This document shows positions 43,019 to 51,700 of a DNA stretch of 64,000 nt, piece after piece (the first letter of the stretch is position 1; the number at the start of each line of letters is the position of its first letter). A program made the translations under genes and the position numbers. The DNA comes from MFD00082-c5 sp963697995 (GTDB lineage: Bacteria > Chlamydiota > Chlamydiia > Chlamydiales > JAJFMB01). The DNA is taken from positions 124,001 through 188,000 of the forward strand of contig OY969110.1 in assembly GCA_963697995.1 (NCBI GenBank), in the 5' to 3' direction. Below the pieces are notes generated by a model that was given only the letters and a program-made list of their open reading frames with translations, was not told the DNA's origin and searched no databases.

Positions 43019-43453
43019 TCAAGCTTTTCTAAGCTCCTGTAAATCAATCTGTAAGCGCGCAAGATACTCTTTTGCTATCCGAATTTCTGCCAATTTCTTT
43101 TTCACTTCTTCTCTTTTTTTTAAAAAAGCTAACTTCTCTCGACCAGACTTCATCCCCTTCAAATTTTCCGCACGCAAAAGGATCGCACTCTTAAGAGCTA
43201 CCTTTAACTTTTTTGCCATCTCTTCGTCCTTTACACCCACAATCTTATCCGAATCGACTATAATATTTTTAAGCTTCGAAAACTTCTCCCTAAATCCCTT
43301 CAATTGAAGTTTATCCCCGTTTCCAGTTGCCAGAGCTCTCCAAAACTCCTCAATTTGAGCTATATCTTCCTCAGACTTAATCTCTTCATCCTCCTCAATC
43401 GAGGTCAAATAAATCATACAAGTGGCCACGAGACGCTCTACCGGTTCCATCAT
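43019..43453 (-). CDS. small helical protein of unknown function
   Basis: A 144-residue protein, largely helical and Lys/Glu-rich, with a coiled-coil C-terminus (KREEVKKKLAEIRIAKEYLA). No signal peptide or membrane segment. I recognise no family. It lies 62 bp upstream of gapA, on the same strand. The start MMEPVERLVATCMIYLTS is preceded by GGGGAATG-like bases. Confidence 0.65.
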   Translation of the reverse strand: MMEPVERLVATCMIYLTSIEEDEEIKSEEDIAQIEEFWRALATGNGDKLQLKGFREKFSKLKNIIVDSDKIVGVKDEEMAKKLKVALKSAILLRAENLKGMKSGREKLAFLKKREEVKKKLAEIRIAKEYLARLQIDLQELRKA

Positions 43454-43567
43454 TCCCCTCCCTAAACTTCAATTTTTCTTTTAACAGAAACTATTCCCTA
43501 CTTATCATGTTCCCCTTTTTTTAAAAACCTGATACACTCAAGATTCTTTAAATAAAAAGGTGTTCCC

Positions 43568-43930
43568 ATGCAAAAAGGGCATTTTCTAGAATTTCCTTGT
43601 TCCACCTGCAAAACAAAAGTCAAATTTTCCCTTCTTGAGCTCTCTAAAAAACCGGAAGTTGTCTGTACCTCATGTTCCACACCCTACACCTTCGCTGATA
43701 AAGATCTTCAACGACAACTGAAATGCTTTAACGACCTTTGCGCTCAACTCCTTGACTCTCAAGAAATTTTAAGTCAAACAAGCGTTGGAATTGACGTCGG
43801 GGATCACCACGTAAAAATTCCTTTCAAACTTTTGCTGACTCGGTTAAATTCTCAACTAGATTTAAAAATAAACGGGGAAGTGATTCCGATTGCTTTCCGT
43901 TTTGAACCCCTTAAAGGCCAGGCTGTATGA
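43568..43930 (+). CDS. Zn-ribbon protein, probable CT312-type (annotated as ferredoxin-like)
   Basis: A 120-residue protein. Two CxxC pairs (FPCSTCKTKVKF and VVCTSCSTPYTF) sit in the first 45 residues, a zinc ribbon. The remaining part contains DVGDHHVKIPFKLLLTRLNS and ends QLDLKINGEVIPIAFRFEPL. In C. trachomatis the gene beside tal, CT312, is annotated as a predicted ferredoxin. The cysteine spacing here looks more like zinc binding than a 2Fe-2S or 4Fe-4S site. The stop overlaps the tal start by 4 bp, so the genes are coupled. Confidence 0.75.
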   Translation: MQKGHFLEFPCSTCKTKVKFSLLELSKKPEVVCTSCSTPYTFADKDLQRQLKCFNDLCAQLLDSQEILSQTSVGIDVGDHHVKIPFKLLLTRLNSQLDLKINGEVIPIAFRFEPLKGQAV

Positions 43931-44889
43931 ACAAACTCGAAAGTTTAAAAACATTCACAACCGTTGTCGCAGACACTGGCGACTTTGAAACGATTAAGAT
44001 CTATAAACCGGAAGACGCAACCACTAACCCCTCTCTTATTCTCGCTGCCTGCAACAAGCCGCAATACCACCATTTGATCGAAGATGCCGTTGCGTTCGCT
44101 AAAACTCACGGGGAAACACAGCAAGCAAGGCATGACATTGTGATCGACAAGCTCTTCGTCAACTTTGGCATTGAAATCTTAAAAGTGGTCCCTCATAGGG
44201 TCTCCACTGAAGTGCCTGCTAAACTCTCTTTTGACACAAGAGCGAGTATCCACAAGGCTAAATATTTGATCCACCTCTACGAAAAGGCAGGAATTAGTAA
44301 AGATCGGGTATTGATTAAGCTGGCTAGCACATGGGAAGGGATCGAAGCGTGCAAGGAGCTTGAAAAAGAGGGGATCCATTGCAATATGACGCTCATGTTC
44401 TCTCTTGTTCAAGCGATTGCTTGTGCCAATGCTAAAGCCACACTCATCTCTCCCTTCGTCGGTAGAATCCTCGATTGGTACAAAAAAGCGGAGGGGGTTG
44501 ATGGGTACCCGAAAGAGAAAGATCCTGGCGTCCTTTCAGTCAAAGAGATCTACAACTATTTGAAAAAATTTGATTATAAAACCCAGGTGATGGGAGCTTC
44601 ATTTAGGAATGTCGATGAGATCTTAGAATTAGCAGGCTCCGACCTTTTGACCATCTCCCCAGAGTTTTTAAAGCAACTCTCTGAAATGGAAGGGATTGTG
44701 GAAAGAAAATTAAGCGTTGAGGGTGCTAAAGCCTCTTCCGTTGAAAAACAGGAGTTAAACGAAGCTGAGTTCCGCTTTGCATTGAACCAAAGCGCTATGG
44801 CTACAGAAAAACTAGCCGAAGGGATAAGGAAATTTGCAGAGGACTCAAAAAAATTAGAGGAGTACATCTCTAAGACTTACGCTCTTTAA
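43927..44889 (+). CDS. tal: transaldolase
   Basis: A 320-residue enzyme of the non-oxidative pentose phosphate pathway. It transfers a dihydroxyacetone unit from sedoheptulose-7-phosphate to glyceraldehyde-3-phosphate. Key stretches are YKPEDATTNPSLILAA near the N-terminus, RVLIKLASTWEGIEACKELE with the Schiff-base Lys, and GIHCNMTLMFSLVQA. ISPFVGRILDWYKK and MGASFRNVDEIL complete the barrel. Length fits the TalB type. The overlap with the Zn-ribbon gene indicates an operon. Confidence 0.96.
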   Translation: MNKLESLKTFTTVVADTGDFETIKIYKPEDATTNPSLILAACNKPQYHHLIEDAVAFAKTHGETQQARHDIVIDKLFVNFGIEILKVVPHRVSTEVPAKLSFDTRASIHKAKYLIHLYEKAGISKDRVLIKLASTWEGIEACKELEKEGIHCNMTLMFSLVQAIACANAKATLISPFVGRILDWYKKAEGVDGYPKEKDPGVLSVKEIYNYLKKFDYKTQVMGASFRNVDEILELAGSDLLTISPEFLKQLSEMEGIVERKLSVEGAKASSVEKQELNEAEFRFALNQSAMATEKLAEGIRKFAEDSKKLEEYISKTYAL

Positions 44890-45770
44890 TCGATTAACTC
44901 TTTGTCTTGAATCACATTTCTTGCTTTGTTAAAAATGCGCATTAAATTAGCTTCAAAGCTTCCGAGCTGCCCTTTCACCTTTCTCTCTTTTTGAGCATCA
45001 TTTGAATAATAATCATTTAACTCATCCCTTTTTTCACTGACCATTTCCAAAATCAACCCCTCAGCTTCAGTCTCAAAATCTTCACTACCAAAATGTTTGG
45101 CCAATTCATCGACAAACGCATCCCCATCCATTTTCATAAACTTTTCAAAACCTTCTATATTGATTAATTGCCTTTTCAACTCAAGGCGTAACTCGTCTTG
45201 AAGAGGTGAATAGAGATTTTCGGTTTTTTTAATCACCAAACTCGTTTCCTCTGTTGATTTTACAAATTCTTTTGTTTGGGGGGCACCAAAAGTCACACTC
45301 TTTTTTTCTCTATTTTTAGGAACATCTGTTTTATTTAAAATGGATTGTATTTTTTTAGGTTGAGAAGGAGGCTGCGAACTTGCATTCACACCCTCTTGAA
45401 TCTCTTGAGCTTCTCGTTGGTGCTCATCAAATGTTCGTTTAGCACTCCTGTACCTCTCAATTTTAGAGGAAACGCTCTCTTTAAAAACATTACTTATCGT
45501 AAGATTCATCTCATTCTTAATCTTTGTCACTTTACCAGGATCTGATGCTATTTCCTGAATGATCGTTTCCTTTAAATTGTTCCAAGCTTTCTCTCTTTCT
45601 CCTTTTGTTTCGGGATTATAGATCACTTCTAATTTTTGCTCCGATACAATAGCAATCCGCTCTTCCAAAAAATCAATAAAACGATCAATCGTCGCTTTAC
45701 TTAAAGAACTTTTATAATTTGCTAATATATTTACCCATTGATCAAAATGCTCAAATTCAGGAATATTCAT
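44886..45770 (-). CDS. protein of unknown function, related to the gene at 47887
   Basis: A 294-residue protein starting MNIPEFEHFDQWVNILANYK, with GAGGTG placed well before the ATG at 45770. An N-terminal helical domain is followed by a Gln/Pro-rich linker (EGVNASSQPPSQPKKIQSIL), a short basic segment KKSVTFGAPQTKEFV and a C-terminal helical domain. The order and several segments parallel the protein at 47887 (for example YKSSLSKATIDRF versus NKGALSSETLRQF, and KSVTFGAP versus RKIKFADS). No signal peptide. It is convergent with tal, overlapping its end by 4 bp. Effector candidate by context only. Confidence 0.65.
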   Translation of the reverse strand: MNIPEFEHFDQWVNILANYKSSLSKATIDRFIDFLEERIAIVSEQKLEVIYNPETKGEREKAWNNLKETIIQEIASDPGKVTKIKNEMNLTISNVFKESVSSKIERYRSAKRTFDEHQREAQEIQEGVNASSQPPSQPKKIQSILNKTDVPKNREKKSVTFGAPQTKEFVKSTEETSLVIKKTENLYSPLQDELRLELKRQLINIEGFEKFMKMDGDAFVDELAKHFGSEDFETEAEGLILEMVSEKRDELNDYYSNDAQKERKVKGQLGSFEANLMRIFNKARNVIQDKELID

Positions 45771-45842
45771 AGTAATACACCTCATTATAATATTAAATAT
45801 TAATTTAATTAGTGTATACGGTTTTGAAATATTAATATTTTA

Positions 45843-47366
45843 TTAATTACAACGCATTAATGCCTGTTCCATTGACATCCGACTTGCAGGATTTTCATTT
45901 AAAAGTCCCTTAATGATCTCATCAAAAGGGGGAGGAATCGGTTTCTTACAAGCAAATAGAGTAGTTAAAATAAGCCCTATCTGGTAACAATCGCTTTTCA
46001 CTCTCGCCTCATGCTCTCTAAGCTTAGAGGTATCGATAACGGGCTTAGATTTTTGCTCCTGTAAACACAAAGCAATCTTATTTCCAAAAATACAGCAAGT
46101 GGCAAAACAGGCAAAACTGCCCTCTTTCACCTCTTTTTCATTATTTTCTGCAATGGCTACAAGACCCTCAACACTTCTTCCCGAAGCAAACACAGAAAGA
46201 ATAACATAATCACTGATCAAAATCTCCTCGATATCTTCCATGCTAAATAAATCTTTGATCAGCTGCGCTTTTTCGGGGTCATTGGAGAGCTCCCTCAATT
46301 TTTGTTTAATTTCCCCCACTTCCGTTGAAAAATCTTCTAAAAGAGACGCTTTCAAAGCGACAATTTGATCTTCAAGGGAGGGATCAGACGCCCCTTCCAT
46401 TTGAATAACCCTCTCAACTCGTCGATATAAATTAACGATCCTTTGAACTTCACTTGCTTTGTTAAACGATTCCTGATCAACAAACACTTCTCTTGGAGCG
46501 TACATGGGAGTAATCGCTCCCTCCAAAGTCTGCTTCTCATCTTTTTCGTAAATTGCAGTTCCCCAATCGATTACAAAAATTTCCCCTTCATCGGTCATAA
46601 TAAGATTGGCATGCTTGATGTCGTTATGAGTCACCCCTTTCTTGTGAATTGCAACAAATGTCTCAAGCAACTGCCTTGCTGCTTTTTCAGGATGATCTAC
46701 CGGATGAGGAGGGACCCCTTTCTTAAAGCTGACATAACTGATTTGTTGCACAAACGGATGCTCCCCACTTCTTTGGTCGATATGAACGACCTTTACCGGA
46801 AGAACAACATATGGAATCCCTTCAAGATGTTGCCTGACGTTAAGCTCTCTGAAAAGAGAGAGCTCCTGTTTCTCATGACCTAGAGGGGCCATTTCTTCAG
46901 ATACTAAAAACTTTTCAAACCCCTCTGATGTCACCCTTACCGATTCACTCATCCGCTTATTGCCACCAGAAAACTCAGTTTCTGTAATTTCCCTGTTAAA
47001 AATAATAAAAATTTCTTTATCCTCTGGATGTAAAATCTGAACTTTAAAAAGCACCTTTCTTTCTTCATCCAAAACATCAACATTAAACCCAGCACCCTCC
47101 CTGAAAATAAGGGGTGTCACTTGTCCTATTTTTTCAACCTGAGCGAGAACCCCCTCTTCCTTGTGATCAATCTCTTGAATTGATTTTAAGGCAACCCGAA
47201 CCGCAGGAAATCTCTCACTTTGGATTCCCTCACTAAAAGAGTCCCCAATTAGAGGATGAGCCTTCAAGATTTCAATAATTTTCTTGACACTTGCAAGACC
47301 TGTTACATTAGGAGTCGTCGGCACTGATGGGGACGAGCTACTTCCTTGATTTTCAATACGTTCCAT
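45843..47366 (-). CDS. atypical eukaryotic-type Ser/Thr protein kinase
   Basis: A 507-residue protein. The kinase fold runs from about residue 80 to the end. The catalytic loop reads GVTHNDIKHANLIM (HND in place of HRD, with the catalytic Asp and the Asn kept, about 247-254). The magnesium-binding motif is DWG instead of DFG (about 267), and the activation segment ends ITPMYAPREVF, like the APE motif. The C-terminal PASRMSMEQALMRC is typical of subdomain XI. The glycine-rich loop and subdomain II Lys are not obvious, so activity is uncertain. No membrane segment or PASTA domain. It lies between two distantly similar unknown genes. Could be secreted into the host. Confidence 0.8.
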   Translation of the reverse strand: MERIENQGSSSSPSVPTTPNVTGLASVKKIIEILKAHPLIGDSFSEGIQSERFPAVRVALKSIQEIDHKEEGVLAQVEKIGQVTPLIFREGAGFNVDVLDEERKVLFKVQILHPEDKEIFIIFNREITETEFSGGNKRMSESVRVTSEGFEKFLVSEEMAPLGHEKQELSLFRELNVRQHLEGIPYVVLPVKVVHIDQRSGEHPFVQQISYVSFKKGVPPHPVDHPEKAARQLLETFVAIHKKGVTHNDIKHANLIMTDEGEIFVIDWGTAIYEKDEKQTLEGAITPMYAPREVFVDQESFNKASEVQRIVNLYRRVERVIQMEGASDPSLEDQIVALKASLLEDFSTEVGEIKQKLRELSNDPEKAQLIKDLFSMEDIEEILISDYVILSVFASGRSVEGLVAIAENNEKEVKEGSFACFATCCIFGNKIALCLQEQKSKPVIDTSKLREHEARVKSDCYQIGLILTTLFACKKPIPPPFDEIIKGLLNENPASRMSMEQALMRCN

Positions 47367-47473
47367 AGGTCTATTATACTAAAAACCCATAAATATAAAC
47401 ATAAAACAATAACAAATGTTGAAATTAATTATTGATTAATTTATTATTATATCAATAATTAACAAGGAAACCT

Positions 47474-47875
47474 ATGAGTATTGCCCAGCAAGCCCAAGTG
47501 TCCCCTGCCATTTTTGTTTCAAACCTTTTTAAATATCAGTATGGCCCGATTCCGGAGAATAACAAACAAGAGATCTACCAGCTTCTTCAAGAGAAAATCC
47601 TAAACATGAAATGTGACAACCAAACTGATTTTTACGACGTTGTGAATGTTTACGACGGGATAAAAACTCAGCTCGACGAAAAAACAAATTTATACTTCCT
47701 TAAATTTTTTAAAGGATCGCTTGTGAGTGGGGATAAGTCTTTTGAAAATTATCTCAAAGAAAGAAAATTTGACTTAAAACAAATAGAGGGATGTGAGCCT
47801 TTTGAAAAAAGGAAAACGACTCCGAAAAGAAAGCAATCAGTCTCAAGATCGACGTCTACTGACTTTCCTTTTTAA
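47474..47875 (+). CDS. small protein of unknown function
   Basis: A 133-residue protein starting MSIAQQAQVSPAIFVSNLFK, with AAGGAAA before the ATG. The body is mixed alpha/beta. The C-terminus is basic and Ser/Thr-rich (KRKTTPKRKQSVSRSTSTDF). The N-terminal residues are rich in Ser, Ala and Gln and uncharged, as in many type III secretion signals, but that is weak evidence. It is divergent from the kinase gene and could share its control region. Confidence 0.6.
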   Translation: MSIAQQAQVSPAIFVSNLFKYQYGPIPENNKQEIYQLLQEKILNMKCDNQTDFYDVVNVYDGIKTQLDEKTNLYFLKFFKGSLVSGDKSFENYLKERKFDLKQIEGCEPFEKRKTTPKRKQSVSRSTSTDFPF

Positions 47876-47886
47876 ACCTATCCGAT

Positions 47887-48630
47887 TTAAAAGCCCTTTT
47901 GAACCATGTTTTTAGCAGTTATTCCAATCATTTCACGAACTAAGTGATAAGATTCAAAGTCGACATCAAGTCTTGCCTCTAACCACATTTTCTTTTCTTC
48001 TTTGTCTTTTTTCAATAATTTATCAACCTGCTTTGAAAAGTATTCGTGCGGTTCCATCTTTCCTCTGATCTCAGGATCTAACGATTCCTCGTGTAAATGC
48101 CCTAATGTTTGTACAAAATTTGCAAAAATAGGAAAATTTTCACTATAATCTCGATAATCTTTTATAAATTGTTTTCTCAAAGATTCACTAAAACTGGAAT
48201 GCTCTCCTCGAGGTTCAATAAATTTAACCTGTTCTGAATCCGCAAACTTTATTTTTCGTTCTTTTTCAATGAAATTCTTTTGTTGCATTTGATTACGTTG
48301 TTGTATTTGATGATGCGCTCTTATATCATCTTCAATACGTACCCCCCTAAAAATTCGCTGCATAGCCACATTAACTTTATTTTTTGCTTTTTTAAATGGG
48401 GTTTGATTATTGATCTCGCGATCAATTCGAGTTCTTAAGTTTTCCCATTGAACTCGAAATTTTATTCTTTTGAAATCAGGACTCGAATGAACATCGTTGC
48501 TATCTTGCAATATTCGTGAAAATTGGCGTAGAGTCTCAGAGCTTAAAGCGCCTTTATTAGCTTCAACCTTTTTGACATAATCATCTAATCCATTATAGAA
48601 AAATTCAGGATGCTCTCTAACTGAACTCAT
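47887..48630 (-). CDS. protein of unknown function, related to the gene at 44886
   Basis: A 247-residue protein starting MSSVREHPEFFYNGLDDYVK at 48630; an ATG 45 bp upstream has no ribosome site. It parallels the protein at 44886: an N-terminal helical domain, a middle segment rich in Gln and basic residues (HHQIQQRNQMQQKNFIEKE), a short KIKFADSEQVKFIEP segment and a C-terminal helical domain. Overall similarity is low, so the relation is likely but not certain. It stands between the kinase block and rpoC. Confidence 0.6.
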   Translation of the reverse strand: MSSVREHPEFFYNGLDDYVKKVEANKGALSSETLRQFSRILQDSNDVHSSPDFKRIKFRVQWENLRTRIDREINNQTPFKKAKNKVNVAMQRIFRGVRIEDDIRAHHQIQQRNQMQQKNFIEKERKIKFADSEQVKFIEPRGEHSSFSESLRKQFIKDYRDYSENFPIFANFVQTLGHLHEESLDPEIRGKMEPHEYFSKQVDKLLKKDKEEKKMWLEARLDVDFESYHLVREMIGITAKNMVQKGF

Positions 48631-48717
48631 AAATCCCCTATCTTTAAAATTAATGTTATTATAACATAAAAACACTAATTAATTTTTTTAAAATGGAATT
48701 AATTTATTATAAAGAAA

Positions 48718-48752
48718 AAGGCCTTACCACTAAAACTTAGTGATAAGGCCTT
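48718..48752 (-). terminator. terminator of the rpoBC operon
   Basis: AAGGCCTTA and TAAGGCCTT form the outer stem and CACTAA/TTAGTG the inner stem. On the minus strand the hairpin is followed by CTTTTTCTTT. It lies 28 bp after the rpoC stop. Confidence 0.85.
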
Positions 48753-48779
48753 AAATAATTGAATCAGTTAAAGCTTAGC

Positions 48780-51700
48780 TTAAGGTCTTGGTGTACTCTC
48801 GAAGTCGAACACAAGTTCCTCTTCAAGCTCCCGATCGACAAACTTCTTCACTCGTTTGTGGCTTTCAAAACCGGTACCACCAGGGATAATATGCCCCATG
48901 ATCACGTTTTCTTTAAAGCCCATCAAATAGTCGGTTTTGCCAGAGCATGCCGCATCAGTTAAAACACGGGTCGTGTCTTGGAAAGAGGCCGCTGAAATAA
49001 ACGACTCAGTTCCAAGAGACGCTTTAGTGATTCCAAGCAGAACTGGAGAGGCTGTTGCCGCCTTACCGCCCTCGTTAATCACTTTAACATTCTCTTTCTC
49101 AAACTCTTTCCGTTCGATCTCTTCACCATAGAGCAAGCTCGTATCGCCCGGATCGACGACGTGAACTTTGTTGAGCATCTGACGAATGATGATCTCGATG
49201 TGTTTGTCGTTAATATCTACCCCTTGTAGACGGTAAACTTCTTGCACCTGGTTCACCATGTACTTCTGAAGTTCTCTTACCCCGCACACTTCAAGAATCT
49301 CGTGAGGATTGACGATACCATCTGTCAACTGTTGCCCCTTGATCACGTGATCACCTTTCTGAGCAATCAAGTGTTTTGAGAGCGGTATCAAGTGCTCCTC
49401 TTCCATTCCAGTCGCTTCATCTCTTACAACGACAATACGTTTGTTCTTTTGAACGCCGCGGAAGTCAACTGTTCCGTCGATTTTAGCAATTTCAGCCTGA
49501 TCCTTCGGTTTTCTCGCTTCTACAAGCTCGGCAACCCTAGGAAGACCCCCGGTAATATCCTTCGTTTTAACGGCTCCACGAGGAAGACGGGCAAGTCTCG
49601 TACCAGCTGTTGCGTACTGCCCTTCAGTCACTGAAATAATCGCTCCAGAAGGAATCGGATATGTACCAATCAGCTCTTTACAAGCTTTATCTGCATAGAT
49701 CACGATCTGTGGATGAAGCTCTCCACGGTGCTGCTTCACAATAAGTTCCACTTGCCCCGTTTGCTTGTTCACGTCGCGCTCAGTTGAGATCCCCTCGACC
49801 AAGTCCTCATACTTCACATAACCTGGGCGATCGCAAATGATTGGAATGTTGTGTTGTTCCCACTCAGCCACTTTTTGACCAAGTTTTACAAACACCCCAT
49901 CTTCGACGAAAATATTCGTTCCAAGTTCGATGGTAAATGTTTGAAGAGGCTCAATCGACTTCGTCGAAAGAAGTTTCTTATACTCTTCTAAAGTTCTACC
50001 CTCATCTCTAACGATATTGAGAAGGCCATTCTTATTCAAGACCACGTAGTAGCCGTCATCGTTCTTCACTGTACGAAGTTCTGTGTAGACCAAAATACCA
50101 TCTTGGGTCGCTACAATTTCAGGACTTAAAGAAGCTGCAGCAATACCCCCTAAGTGGAACGTACGCATCGTCAACTGAGTTCCCGGTTCACCAATCGACT
50201 GAGCGGCAATAATACCGACAGCTTCACCTTGGCTAATCGGACGCCCATTCGCAAGGTTTGTGCCATAACACTTAGAACAAACACCTCGTTTTGTCTCACA
50301 AGTAAGCACTGAACGGATCTTGACACTATCAATACCTGAGTCGTCGATCTCCTCTGCTTGCTTTAAGTTCAAGGTGTCCCCAGCTTTTGCAAACAACTTA
50401 CTTCTGTCGCCAGGCTGATAGATATCTTCGCAAACAGTTCGTCCAAAAATTCTGTCTTTAAGAGGAAGAAGCTCCTCTTGCCCTTGTCTTATCGCAGAAA
50501 CATCGATACCATTTAAAGTACCGCAATTCTCTTCAGTGATAATCACATCTTGAGCTACGTCAACAAGACGTCTTGTCAAGTAACCTGAGTCGGCGGTTTT
50601 AAGCGCTGTATCCGCAAGCCCCTTACGAGCACCGTGAGAGGAGATGTAGTATTCGTGCACTGTCAAACCTTCCCTAAAGTTCGACGTGATCGGCGATTCA
50701 ATAATGGCACCCGATGGCTTAGCCATCAAACCGCGAAGGGCTCCAAGCTGCTTTAACTGCGACTTCGTACCACGAGCTCCTGAATCGATAAACAAGAATA
50801 GAGGGTTTCTACGCTCGTTTTTCACTTCACCCACAAGGTCGACAAGCTCGTCTGATAATTGTTCAGAAACTTCTGTCCAAATCCCAATGATCTTTGAGTG
50901 TCTTTCCCCATCAGTGATAATACCATCTTCGTACTGTCTTTTAACAATAGCCACTTTTTCATGTGCTTCTTCGATGATTTTTCCCTTACTTGCAGGAATG
51001 CACACATCGCAAACACCCATGGAAACCCCAGATCTTGTCGCCTCGTAAAACCCAAGAGTCTTAAGATTGTCTAAGAAACGAACGGTTGCTTCAAGTCCCA
51101 CCTTTTTATAGCACTCGAGAATCAAACCACTTAGTTTTTTCTTCGGCATGCTATAGTTTTGGAATCCAAGCTCTTTTGGCACAATCGTGTTAAAAATCAC
51201 GCGTCCAGGTGTTGTTTCAATGATCCCGGCTTCTGTGCGGAGTTTAATCAATTCCTGAAGGCGAATTCCTCTGTTGAAATATTGACGCTCCCCTTCTTTG
51301 GAACTGGTCTCTTTTTCAAACCAGTTGTAGCTACCACTAGCTGACAGGGCAAGCAACACCTCTTCGCTATCCTTAAAGATACGCGTTTTGTGCCCGTGTT
51401 TCTCTGGGAAATAGATCGGATCTTGCATCAAGTAGTAAAGACCTAACGTCATATCCTTACTAGGTACTGCTACCGGTTTTCCAGAGGATGGCAAGAAGAT
51501 ATTGTCTGGCGCCATCATGAGAAGTTTAGCTTCTAGCTGAGCTTCCACTGAAAGAGGCACGTAAACGGCCATTTGGTCCCCGTCGAAGTCGGCGTTGAAC
51601 GCTTCGCAAACAAGCGGGTGAATCCTAATCGCTTTACCTTCGATCAAAACAGGTTCAAAAGCTTGTATCCCTAAGCGGTGAAGAGTTGGCGCACGGTTCA

